A DNA stretch of 64,000 nt from the NCBI RefSeq assembly GCF_030817835.1, contig NZ_JAUSZR010000001.1, positions 2,046,001-2,110,000 on the forward strand, in the 5' to 3' direction. Source of the DNA: Pseudarthrobacter sp. W1I19. Its GTDB lineage: Bacteria > Actinomycetota > Actinomycetes > Actinomycetales > Micrococcaceae. The notes beneath the pieces were generated by a model. That model saw only the letters and a list, made by a program, of their open reading frames with translations, did no database searches and had not been told where the DNA came from. Shown here in pieces: positions 43,816 to 51,832 of this stretch; position 1 is the stretch's first letter; every line of letters begins with the position of its first letter. The position numbers and the translations under genes were made by a program.

Positions 43816-45198
43816 ATGAGCACTGACGCTGTCATCACTCCAGAAAAGCTTCGATCGGGTGATTCTATTACGATCAAGATTCGTGGAGCCATGGAATTTG
43901 CTGGTCAAGCGGTATCCATTGAATTGTGGGCGGCAGACTCGATCGAGATCTCTTGGATAGCAACAGTCCCCTCGAAGCTTGACTCGAAGGGCGATGTCGA
44001 TCAGCCGTTCGACGGTGTGCAAGTGGCCCGCGAGACTGCGATTTGGGTGAACGCTCTTATTGGCGAGCAGTCAAGTCACGGCTTCGAGCTCGTCGAACCC
44101 AGCATTGTCGATTCGTCGGCGCTCAGTGGACCGGAGCGGTCAAGCGAGTCCATGGCGAGAATCGCTAAGGAGCGACTTGAGCGATATGACCATGCGATCG
44201 GCGATCGGCAATCCCCAAATGCGCGAGAGCATCGCCTCACCTACGCGATGGACAACGTGCTGCTGAGCACTCAGATGCATTTACCAGGGGTTACTATTCG
44301 TCCGATTGATTCGCTGCCTAATGGCTCCGAGGAGCGTCGTCTCCTCGAGCGGGCTGTTGAGCTGGCCGGATGGCACACCACTGTCCCCGAAGATCGCTGG
44401 TCACAAGAATTTGGACGCCAGCACCCGTGGCTTGCCATCACTTTTCCCAGGGTGTGGGCCGTCGATTTTCTAGAAGCGGAACTATTGACAAGACAAGTTC
44501 GTGATCGAATCCTCGGGCTCTTGGCACTCAGCCGCGGATCTCATGGAAGGCCGGTCGGAGTAGTCATCGAAACACGCGAAGCCGATGATCGAGTGAGTTC
44601 CAAAATTCGATTAGAGCTGCCTCGCTATCGGGGAAACCTCGCGGGCGGTGAGTTTGCGGGCGAGAGCCAAACGGCGCTTCTCATTCAAGCCGCAGCCCTA
44701 GAGACAGATCCGCTTCTTCAACTGTGCGTTGACCTATTTGGAGAAGCCACAGCCGAAGCCGCGCCCGACGCCAAATACTTCCGCTTGTGGTCAGTCTTGG
44801 AGACGCTGGCCACAAGTAGAGTGGCCGGCGGCGTGAGGGTTGCGCTGCCCGATGGTTCATTCTGGGAGAACGGAGCGACGACCGATCAGGCAGCTCCGCG
44901 CGTCTACGAATTCATCAACTCGAAGATGGCAGGCATCGAGGTGAGCAGCCTGGTCCACCCTGCGCCTGATCTTCACACTGCAGTCCGAGCCTGGTATGGA
45001 CGGCGAAATGCGACGGCTCATTCAGGGAGATTCGATCGGTCTGATCCCGGCAATGCAAGGCCAACGGCATTCGCTTATACGGTCCTTACCCCGGATACCG
45101 AATATGGGGTCAAGGATCCGTGGCTCGATGCGATGACTCGAACGGTTCAAATGGTTCTGCAGAAGGAGGCTCACGCTATCGGTGAGGACCTCATCTGA
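43816..45198 (+). CDS. Protein of unknown function with a HEPN-like C-terminal region
   Basis: 460 residues, ATG 43816. The N-terminal ~270 residues are not recognised. The C-terminal part begins around ETDPLLQLCVDLFGEATAEA, continues YFRLWSVLETLAT and contains AVRAWYGRRNATAHSGRF at ~395. R-N-x3-H within a helix is the HEPN ribonuclease motif (Rx4-6H, with a polar residue after Arg), and ApeA-like HEPN domains have a similar W/Y..RN..AHxG. If correct it is a candidate RNase. The final ~40 residues (WLDAMTRTVQMVLQKEAHAI) form a terminal helix. It lies 87 bases after the YaaC-like gene. Confidence 0.55.
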   Translation: MSTDAVITPEKLRSGDSITIKIRGAMEFAGQAVSIELWAADSIEISWIATVPSKLDSKGDVDQPFDGVQVARETAIWVNALIGEQSSHGFELVEPSIVDSSALSGPERSSESMARIAKERLERYDHAIGDRQSPNAREHRLTYAMDNVLLSTQMHLPGVTIRPIDSLPNGSEERRLLERAVELAGWHTTVPEDRWSQEFGRQHPWLAITFPRVWAVDFLEAELLTRQVRDRILGLLALSRGSHGRPVGVVIETREADDRVSSKIRLELPRYRGNLAGGEFAGESQTALLIQAAALETDPLLQLCVDLFGEATAEAAPDAKYFRLWSVLETLATSRVAGGVRVALPDGSFWENGATTDQAAPRVYEFINSKMAGIEVSSLVHPAPDLHTAVRAWYGRRNATAHSGRFDRSDPGNARPTAFAYTVLTPDTEYGVKDPWLDAMTRTVQMVLQKEAHAIGEDLI

Positions 45199-45745
45199 CA
45201 CTCCGCTTTGTGTCCGTAAGCCAGTGACCCGCTTTGGAAAAGACGTGGATCTGACCTGGCATGTCGATCCTTCGCCCCTCGCAGCAATTCATTGGATCAG
45301 ACGCATTCACCGTCTGGAGACGGGGCCGCAACCGGTCAGTTTCAAGGGCACAGTGCGACATCCTGCTTTTCGTCAACAAGCGTCTCGCCCGGGTTGGGCG
45401 TGCCCGTATCCCGGCTCCGGCAGAAGGCGTGTCCGTGCCCCAGGTGATGCGGGGTTACGCTATTGCCGCAAGGCTGCCTATGTGCGCCCACCCATTCGTG
45501 CATAGCCACCTCCCTTTTGAACGATATCTGGCGAATAATGTGCGGAGGTCGATATGGGTGCTTAATCTGCCACTGGAAGGTATCACCGCATTTCAGAAGG
45601 AGATTTTGTACCCTTTGACAGCTTTTATCTCTGGGTGCTTCTCAGCCTCCAGACGACCCAACCAACTACTGATTGTTGGCGATGCACACGCACCGGCGCT
45701 GTGCCCACCGGATGCACCCAGGCCGATGATCAGCTCAGCCCGTTA
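45199..45745. other. 547-base stretch without a recognised gene
   Basis: Short open frames only; none has a ribosome binding site plus a recognisable domain. Lies between the HEPN-like gene and the 3' end of the Abi_C operon (convergent). Confidence 0.45.
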
Positions 45746-45856
45746 TCAGGATGCCGAGCGACGCCAGGGTGCATCCGGATCGGCCAGGGTCTCCAGCATG
45801 AGCTGGCACCAGACCTGCGCCGCTCCGACGACCAGGCGGGCGTGCCGCGGGCGCAC

Positions 45857-46591
45857 CTACCGCGGCACCTCCTCGGCTCCGTGGTCGATGCCGACGTTGT
45901 TCCTGAGTTCGGTCACGCTCTGGGTGAGGGTGACGAGAGACTGCAGGGCTTGGCGGAGCGCTTTGTCTTCGTCGCTGACCGACTTGGCTGCCAGGCCGAG
46001 TGATTCCTGTGCGGCGTTGACGAGGGCAGGTACCTTCGCTGCGCGGGTGTAACTCTTCCCGCGAGCGGTGAGCACGCATTTGGCGGTTGACTCGATCAGC
46101 GCCTTGGCGGTGCTCACCGCGAGCCGAGGATCCGTGTCGACGCTGTCGCCGAGCCTGCGGAGGTGGTCCTGGATGGATTGCGGATCGGGCAGGGCGTTGA
46201 GCGCGTGCTCGGTCAGCTGTGCTCCGACCCGTCCAAGTCGCACCACGCCGGTGGCTTCGTCGACCTCGAAGCCGTCCTCGCGCAGGATCCGGCACCACTT
46301 GTCCCGCAAGCCGTCGTTGGTGCCCCAACTGGCCGCACTGTCGTTGAAAATTTTCTGCAGCACGTCGCTGAAGACGGCCGTCAATCGCTGTACATCGGCG
46401 GAGCCGTTCAAATCGAGCGTCGCGAGGTGCCGGCGCATTCGCTCCCGTCGAACGCTCTCGTCGTTTTCGCGGGGCTGCGGCGGACCGAGCACGATGCCCC
46501 GATCATCGAACAGAGCGTCGATCTGGCGCAGCGGCATAGCGGTCAGTTCGTCCGAGAGCAACCGCATAACTCGTGGGGTGAATGTTCCCAT
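45857..46591 (-). CDS. Abortive-infection (Abi_C, HEPN-type) protein with a premature stop
   Basis: 244 residues from ATG 46591. The C-terminal region LRRLGDSVDTDPRLAVSTAK, ALIESTAKCVLTARGKSYTR, VPALVNAAQESLGL, then TQSVTELRNNVGIDHG matches the Abi_C (abortive infection C-terminus) family. RN-x5-H in LRNNVGIDHG is its HEPN RNase motif. A TAG at 45857-45859 ends the frame, but in the same frame it continues VRPRHARLVVGAAQVWCQLM, LETLADP to a TGA at 45746. Homologous ends look like this, so the last helix is cut off by a point nonsense mutation. It starts six bases after the antitoxin-like gene. Activity is doubtful. Confidence 0.7.
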   Translation of the reverse strand: MGTFTPRVMRLLSDELTAMPLRQIDALFDDRGIVLGPPQPRENDESVRRERMRRHLATLDLNGSADVQRLTAVFSDVLQKIFNDSAASWGTNDGLRDKWCRILREDGFEVDEATGVVRLGRVGAQLTEHALNALPDPQSIQDHLRRLGDSVDTDPRLAVSTAKALIESTAKCVLTARGKSYTRAAKVPALVNAAQESLGLAAKSVSDEDKALRQALQSLVTLTQSVTELRNNVGIDHGAEEVPR

Positions 46592-46597
46592 GTCCGT

Positions 46598-47431
46598 CTA
46601 CTTCGTCTCATCTGAGTCGTAGTTCGACACGTGCTCTGACCTCGTCGTCGATCGTCCGACCAGTGTATTTCTGGACATGCGCGGGGCACTCTCGACGGCA
46701 GTCTCGTCGTCCTCGGCGATCCACCCAACCTGTCGCGAGCCCAGTCCTGCGGCGATTGCGGTGGCTGTCTCGCGCCAGCTGGTGAGCGCGGTGATTGCCA
46801 GGCAGGGCTGATGTGTCGCAAAGGATGCCCGCGCAGCGTCGATCAGATCCCGAGCACATTCGTCCCGGTCCTCGGCTCTTAGCGCGTACATCCATGGGAA
46901 CCGGCTGGCCATGTGCTCGGTCAGGGGGCCGTCCTCAAGCGCAGCAGCGAGAAGCAGTGCGGCGATGTTCAGGAGCTCTGCCCGGGCATCGGCTTCGTGC
47001 TGAGACATGAGCACCAGTGACTCGCCGTCGCGGCGAGTCACCGTGACAGGGTGGTCCTCCGCCTCCGCGAAAACCTCGGCTGAGTGCTTGCTCAAGTCCG
47101 AGGACCGCCTAGTGGCCGCGGGTCGGCCAGCAACGAGAGTCATGCCTGCATCGTATTCGGAACGTGTTCGGAAGTCGCGGGTTGGGTCGCTGCAGCGCGT
47201 AACTTCGGAGCGGATGGCGCTCATCTCCGACGCCCATGCCTCGCTTCGATGAATCGCATCTGCGCCCGGACGTCGCCGTGCGGGCGTGGGCTCGATGGCG
47301 TGGCGGAGGAGGACCTCGTTACTGGTCGGGGACCAGGGACGGGCAAGGAGGAAGTCGATGAGCTCGGTGACCTCCTCGGGCTTCACGGTGGTGGAGTCAT
47401 AGCAGAACGTAGTCGATAGGGGAGGACCCAT
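46598..47431 (-). CDS. Phd-like antitoxin domain protein
   Basis: 277 residues from ATG 47431 (GAGGCACGAA upstream); an internal ATG at 47143 would give 181 residues. The part after 47143 starts MTLVAGRPAATRRSSDLSKH, then SAEVFAEAEDHPVTVTRRDG and ESLVLMSQHEADAR. This is the typical Phd/YefM 'no-suicide' antitoxin opening in which an SAEVFA helix is followed by VTRRDG strands. A helical C-terminal extension of ~120 residues follows (AALLLAAALEDGPLTEHMAS…), which is long for the family. The N-terminal 96 residues are not recognised. It overlaps nothing and is followed after six bases by the Abi_C gene, suggesting an antitoxin/effector pairing. Confidence 0.6.
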   Translation of the reverse strand: MGPPLSTTFCYDSTTVKPEEVTELIDFLLARPWSPTSNEVLLRHAIEPTPARRRPGADAIHRSEAWASEMSAIRSEVTRCSDPTRDFRTRSEYDAGMTLVAGRPAATRRSSDLSKHSAEVFAEAEDHPVTVTRRDGESLVLMSQHEADARAELLNIAALLLAAALEDGPLTEHMASRFPWMYALRAEDRDECARDLIDAARASFATHQPCLAITALTSWRETATAIAAGLGSRQVGWIAEDDETAVESAPRMSRNTLVGRSTTRSEHVSNYDSDETK

Positions 47432-47451
47432 TTCGTGCCTCTAGAGGCAAG

Positions 47452-48132
47452 TCAGCGCTGCCCCGCGCTCGTACGTTCGAGGTACTCCGTAGTCCAGTGG
47501 TTGAGGAACAGTCCTCGGTCGTCTTTGGAATGCCACAGCTTGTGAATCGTCGGCTGGGAGAGAATTGAACGGCGCAATGGCTCCAGCGCATCGGCGACGA
47601 TCTGCCCGAGGTGGCCGAGGATCTGGACCTGGCCCGTCGCGTGCCCCAAGAGCATCGGGGACATGGTGCTCAAGGTTGGCTCGCCGGGCTCCTTCGGTAT
47701 GCCGAAGTGAACTCCACCCTCGACGTGCGAGTAGTAGCGAATCACGCTCTTTACCGTGAGATCGTTGCCTTCGGCAACGCCGATGACGGTCCTGAGAAAT
47801 TGCTTGAGGGTCATCGGCGACGCGTCCGGTCCGCCGACGATTTTCTCGTCTCCGATCCCGAAATAGCGCGTCAAGCCGTCGCCCGCAAGTCTGTCCTCTA
47901 GGTCGTTCCACGAATGGATGCGGAATTGCACCGGCACTTCTCGCCTCGCGGCACGTACCTTATGGAGCAGCGGCGCGTCATCGATCAGGAGCTTGCGCAG
48001 CAATGGCGCGATGCCCAGCAGCTCGTACCGTGTGCGCATCGCCGGATCCTGGCACCTGCGACGGATGTCGTCGACGGTCTCCACAAACAGCCACTCGGCA
48101 AGGATCATCTGCTCGCCGATGTCCCACGCCAT
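47452..48132 (-). CDS. Hypothetical protein of the Abi operon
   Basis: 226 residues, first gene of the minus-strand trio. Helical start MILAEWLFVETVDDIRRRCQ, then LLRKLLIDDAPLLHKVRAAR, and a characteristic segment VKSVIRYYSHVEGGVHFGIP near residue 128. It stops 20 bases before the antitoxin-like gene. No signal or membrane segment. I do not recognise the family; the conserved-looking H(V)EGGVHFG could be an active-site loop, but this is a guess. Confidence 0.55.
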   Translation of the reverse strand: MAWDIGEQMILAEWLFVETVDDIRRRCQDPAMRTRYELLGIAPLLRKLLIDDAPLLHKVRAARREVPVQFRIHSWNDLEDRLAGDGLTRYFGIGDEKIVGGPDASPMTLKQFLRTVIGVAEGNDLTVKSVIRYYSHVEGGVHFGIPKEPGEPTLSTMSPMLLGHATGQVQILGHLGQIVADALEPLRRSILSQPTIHKLWHSKDDRGLFLNHWTTEYLERTSAGQR

Positions 48133-48367
48133 CAGCTGGCAGCCTGTTCGTCGGAGGCCAATGGTACGTGCGCTGAGCCAATTGCGAGGGTGAGCTCCTG
48201 CATCGATTCGCCCTTCACCTGCCTCGTTGCCACGTATAGCTCCTCTCCACTGACCTCAGTATCGCACCACCCACGGCGTGTAGGTCCGCCTCGATGTTCC
48301 GCCTGACAGAGCCCGGCCGCCAGCGCTCGGAGAGCATCCGACGAAGCGTGCACAGCTGTCCTGAATG

Positions 48368-48396
48368 ACCCACCTCATGAAAGATCTTTGGTGACC
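48368..48396. repeat. Copy of the ACCCACCTC repeat
   Basis: Reads ACCCACCTCATGAAAGATCT, then TTGGTGACC. It shares head and TTTGGTG with the inverted copy ending at 34019 and with 34084. Confidence 0.6.
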
Positions 48397-48498
48397 ATTC
48401 ATTGGCCTTCCCAGCTCACCGGTCGAATAGAGAATGAATAGGGGTGGCGTTGCTGAACTGGTTTCACCAGCGCTGGAGGAACGAAATCTCAGAGGCGG

Positions 48499-48520
48499 TT
48501 TCCCCTGTGACCAGGGGAAA
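48499..48520. repeat. Perfect 9-bp hairpin near the comEC junction
   Basis: TTTCCCCTG, loop TGAC, CAGGGGAAA. It sits 38 bases before the point where comEC similarity begins. No T-run on either side is convincing enough to call it a terminator. Confidence 0.5.
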
Positions 48521-48528
48521 CAGCCAAT

Positions 48529-49569
48529 ATGAGCTACCCACCTCGTCTTTTAACATTCACTGGGGCCAACTGCAGCCTGGTGCTCGGCGCCCTGCTGCTG
48601 GCCTGCCGGCGGCTCCGCCTGCCCCGGGTGCCTGCGGCGGCACTGGCGGTGGCAGGCCTTGGACTGTTTGTCCTCCTGGTGGGTCCGGACGCAAGTGTCC
48701 TGCGCGCAGCCCTGATGGGAGCCGTGGCAGTGGCTTCCCTGGCGGGTGGACGTACCGGCCGGGGGCTGAGCTTCCTGTGCCTGGCCGTGATCGGCCTGTT
48801 GCTGGCGGACCCGGGGCTGGCGTCGAGTTTCGGTTTCCTCCTGTCGGTGCTGGCCACGTTGGGGATCATCATCCTCGGCCGGCACATCATGGATTGGATA
48901 CCGGCACCGATACCGCGCTGGGCGGCGGCCGCGGTTGCAGTTCCCTTGTCCGCGCAACTGCTGTGTGGGCCGGTGACCGTGGTGCTTCAGCCACAGTTTT
49001 CAACGTACTCGCTGCTGGCCAACGTCCTGGCCTCACCGCTCGTGGCACCCGTGACACTGCTGGGAACAGCTGCCGTTCCCCTCGCGGTGCTGGTCCCGTG
49101 GGCGGGAACTGCCCTGATCGCTGTGGCAGGCACCTTCAGTGCCGGAGTTGCAGCGACGGCGAGACTTGCGGCGCAACTTCCGGGTGCGGCCCTTCCATGG
49201 CCCGAAGGCGTTCCCGGACTGCTGACCATGCTGTTCCTGTCCGTGCTGACATACGGGGCTTTATGGGCGGCAGCCCGCCCACACCGGCTCCGCCGCGGAA
49301 TCAGCGCAGCCCACGGGCAGACCGTTGCCATGATTGAACGGCTGGAGGGATACGCGGCCCGTACACTGCGAAAAGTTTGCGGCCCGCCGCTGCCCGGGCT
49401 GGGCCGGGGATCGCGTCAGGTCGGCCGCGGTGCCGGCTTGGACCGGGCCCCGGGACATGGCAGGCTGGGATACTCCACCAAAATTTCCGGAAGGAAGCCC
49501 CGATGGCCGCTGCGCAGAAGCGTGCAACCCGTTCCCCGGCATCGAACGGCCCCACCTGGCGGGACGTAA
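48529..49569 (+). pseudogene. comEC: ComEC/Rec2 competence channel, 5'-truncated
   Basis: Similarity to ComEC begins at about 48555, in the middle of the competence domain: FTGANCSLVLGALLLACRRL, GPDASVLRAALMGAVAVASL, SFGFLLSVLATLGIIIL, WAAAAVAVPLSAQLLCGPVT and FSTYSLLANVLASPLVAPVT, ending ~49330. ComEC pulls single-stranded DNA through the membrane; full-length proteins have ~500 or more additional residues before this point (OB-fold and first helices). The ATG at 48529 lies inside foreign sequence with a copy of the ACCCACCTC repeat (48536), so it is a chance start. The missing 5' part is nowhere in the window. The 3' end overlaps the holA start by 67 bases. Confidence 0.85.
48536..48562. 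repeat. Copy of the ACCCACCTC repeat at the comEC junction
   Basis: Reads ACCCACCTCGTCTTTTAACA, then TTCACTGG, and runs straight into comEC coding sequence. The copy at 33944 also has TTTCACTGG at the corresponding distance, so 33944 and 48536 are the best-matching pair. Confidence 0.6.
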
Positions 49570-50519
49570 CTCCAGCCGGCGTGGTCCTGGTGGGCGGTCC
49601 GGAAGAGTACCTGGGCATCAGGGCCATGGACCGCGTCCGCGCCCAGGTGCGGGCAGCTACCCCTGATGTCGAAGTGAGCCGCATCAATGCCTCGTCCTAC
49701 GAGGCCGGGACCTTGCTGATGCAAGTCAGCCCCTCCCTCTTCGGCGAAAGCAAACTCATCGAGGTCGAAGCAGTTGAAGCGATGAACGACGCTTTCCTGG
49801 CGGACGCGCTGGCCTATCTCGCCCACCCGGAGCCCGATGCTGTCCTGGTGCTGCGCCACGGCGGGGGAGCCCGCGGCAAGAAACTGCTCGACGCCATCAA
49901 AAAAGGCGGCTGGCCGGTAGTGGACTGCCAGCCCCTGAAAAAGGACGCGGACAAAGTGGCGTTCGTGGCGGCCGAGTTCAAGGCCGGGGGACGGCGGATC
50001 GAGCCGGACGCGGTGCAGGCCCTGGTCAACGCCGTCGGGGCGAATCTCTCCGAGCTGGCGGCAGCCTGCAGCCAGCTCATCGCCGACGCCGGCACCACGG
50101 TCACCACTGACATCGTGGACCGTTACTACGGCGGCCGGATCGAGGCAACGGCCTTCAAGGTGGCAGATGCCGCCATGGCAGGAAACGGCCCGCTGGCACT
50201 GTCCACCCTCCGCCACGCACTGGCGACGGGAGCAGATCCCGTTCCACTGGTCGCCGCCCTGGCGGCCAAGCTCCGGACCGTGGCCCGCGTGGCCGGCGCT
50301 TCCGGTTCCTCGGCGCAGATCGCGGCAGAACTCGGGATGCAGCCATGGCTGGTGGAACAGGCACAGCGCGATGTCCGGCGATGGACGCCGGAAGGCCTGG
50401 TGCGCTCTATCCAGGCGACGGCTGAGGCCGACGCCCAGGTCAAGGGATTGGCCAGGGACCCCGTGTATGCGGTGGAACATGCAGTGCGGATCATTGCGAT
50501 GTCAGTCCAGGGCAGGTAG
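49503..50519 (+). CDS. holA: DNA polymerase III subunit delta
   Basis: 338 residues from ATG 49503 (GGAAGGAAGCCCC upstream). Delta subunit features: VVLVGGPEEYLGIRAMDRVR at ~27-46, FGESKLIEVEAVEAMND, VLRHGGGARGKKLLDAIKKG, then NLSELAAACSQLIAD and ALSTLRHALATGADPVPLVA. The delta subunit opens the beta clamp within the clamp-loader complex. Position directly after comEC and before rpsT is standard in actinobacteria. An upstream GTG/ATG in frame is unlikely, because it would extend into comEC. Confidence 0.93.
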   Translation: MAAAQKRATRSPASNGPTWRDVTPAGVVLVGGPEEYLGIRAMDRVRAQVRAATPDVEVSRINASSYEAGTLLMQVSPSLFGESKLIEVEAVEAMNDAFLADALAYLAHPEPDAVLVLRHGGGARGKKLLDAIKKGGWPVVDCQPLKKDADKVAFVAAEFKAGGRRIEPDAVQALVNAVGANLSELAAACSQLIADAGTTVTTDIVDRYYGGRIEATAFKVADAAMAGNGPLALSTLRHALATGADPVPLVAALAAKLRTVARVAGASGSSAQIAAELGMQPWLVEQAQRDVRRWTPEGLVRSIQATAEADAQVKGLARDPVYAVEHAVRIIAMSVQGR

Positions 50520-50583
50520 GCCGCCAGTACCTCGCCGGGAGGAACTTCCGGAGCGGTCGGTATTCAGGTATAGGGTCGGCGTT

Positions 50584-51321
50584 ATGGCGTTGCGACTTGT
50601 TCAAGTGAACTTCAAAGCGGGGGATGACTCAGCGCTCGGCCGGTTCTGGGCGGACGCGCTCGGCTGGGGCGTATCCAGCGAAGGGCCCGGCGTGACCAAC
50701 GTGGAACCGCTGGGCTTCGTCTGGCCGGACCCCGCGGCCGTCTGTGTCGACGTGGTCAGCGTCCCTGATCCGAAGACGGTGAAGTACAAGGCGCACCTGG
50801 ACCTGAACAGCACCTCCGCAGCCCATCAAGCCGAGCTGGTGGCGCACCTGCTGCAACTCGGGGCGACGCCCGCGGGCGTGGGCCAGCCCGATGTGCCCTG
50901 GACCGTGCTGGCAGATCCGGAGGGCAACCTTTTCCGCGTCCTGGAGCCCCGCTCGGTCTACCGGGACACCGGACCGATCGCCGCCGTGGTGGTCAGTTGC
51001 AGGGATCCACAGGCGATGCTCCGGTTCTGGGGCGGAGCAATGGACTGGACCCTGCATGAGGCAACCGACCACTTTGCCAGGCTTCGTTCATCCATGGGCG
51101 TGGGGCCGTATCTTGAGTTTCATCGCCAGCCGGCAGGAGATCCCGGATGGGGCCGGGTCCACCTGGACCTGATGCCGTACCCCGGCGATGATCAGGCAGC
51201 GGAGGTGGACCGGCTGCGAACGCTGGGTGCCACACATGCGGACGTGGGCCAGGGCAACGTGCCGTGGGTGTGCCTGGCCGACCCGGAAGGCAACGATTTC
51301 TGCGTCCTTACCCCGGGCTGA
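50584..51321 (+). CDS. VOC-family protein with two glyoxalase-like domains
   Basis: 245 residues. Two VOC half-domains: residues ~3-118 (LRLVQVNFKAGDDSALGRFW, ADALGWG … VLADPEGNLFRVLEP) and ~128-243 (IAAVVVSCRDPQAMLRFWGG … CLADPEGNDFCVLTP). Each ends in the DPEGN.F pattern. VOC proteins bind metal and act in resistance, isomerisation or dioxygenation; the substrate cannot be read here. It lies between holA and the rpsT terminator as a single gene. Confidence 0.85.
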   Translation: MALRLVQVNFKAGDDSALGRFWADALGWGVSSEGPGVTNVEPLGFVWPDPAAVCVDVVSVPDPKTVKYKAHLDLNSTSAAHQAELVAHLLQLGATPAGVGQPDVPWTVLADPEGNLFRVLEPRSVYRDTGPIAAVVVSCRDPQAMLRFWGGAMDWTLHEATDHFARLRSSMGVGPYLEFHRQPAGDPGWGRVHLDLMPYPGDDQAAEVDRLRTLGATHADVGQGNVPWVCLADPEGNDFCVLTPG

Positions 51322-51373
51322 TTGACTGCGGGCGCGGAGCCCCCTGCAAAAAGATAGATCGCCGTTAAAGATG

Positions 51374-51403
51374 TGTGGCCGGTACCAAGCGGTACCGGCC
51401 ACA
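51374..51403 (-). terminator. Intrinsic terminator of rpsT
   Basis: Perfect 13-bp stem TGTGGCCGGTACC / GGTACCGGCCACA with loop AAGC. Reading in the rpsT direction it is followed by CATCTTTAAC. It lies 27 bases beyond the rpsT stop and may also stop transcripts arriving from the VOC gene. Confidence 0.85.
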
Positions 51404-51430
51404 ACCATCAGTTCAAGCGAACTGGAAACC

Positions 51431-51691
51431 TTACAGTGCGTTGACCTTCTTGGAGATCGCCGACTTGCGGTTCGCTGCGTTGTTCTTGTGCAGAACACCC
51501 TTGCTAACAGCCTTGTCCAGCTTGCGGCTGGCAGCAACCAGGGCCGTAGCAGCGGCATCCTTGTCCGAGGACTCAACGGCAGTGTTGACGGCGCGGATGG
51601 CCGTCTTCAGCTCGGACTTGACTGCATTGTTGCGCAGGCGTGCCTTCTCGTTGGTGAGGATGCGCTTCTTCTGGGACTTGATATTCGCCAC
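51431..51691 (-). CDS. rpsT: 30S ribosomal protein S20
   Basis: 86 residues, full length: [40 protein letters not shown], then [21 protein letters not shown]20 binds 16S rRNA at the base of the small subunit. The minus-strand gene has AAAGAGAG before the start and a strong terminator after it. Single-copy, standard position upstream of lepA. Confidence 0.97.
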   Translation of the reverse strand: MANIKSQKKRILTNEKARLRNNAVKSELKTAIRAVNTAVESSDKDAAATALVAASRKLDKAVSKGVLHKNNAANRKSAISKKVNAL

Positions 51692-51832
51692 GTGTGAACT
51701 CTCTTTTTAATGCGGAAATGGTCTAGAGGGCTTTCAGATTGGCCATTGACTGAGCGGCGTGGGGATACCTATGGCGGCCAACCATCAGTGGCCGTCGACC
51801 TGCACGGACACACAGCTATAAAGAATAGCAGG

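Larger units (their letters stand above)
48133..48528. other. Right edge of the island, no gene
   Basis: Contains a copy of the ACCCACCTC repeat at 48368 and a hairpin at 48499-48520. No supported coding frame. Confidence 0.5.

Noticed and set aside
45261..46052. 263-codon plus-strand frame
   Set aside because: Runs from unrecognised sequence into the antisense of the Abi_C gene; no ribosome binding site or domain.
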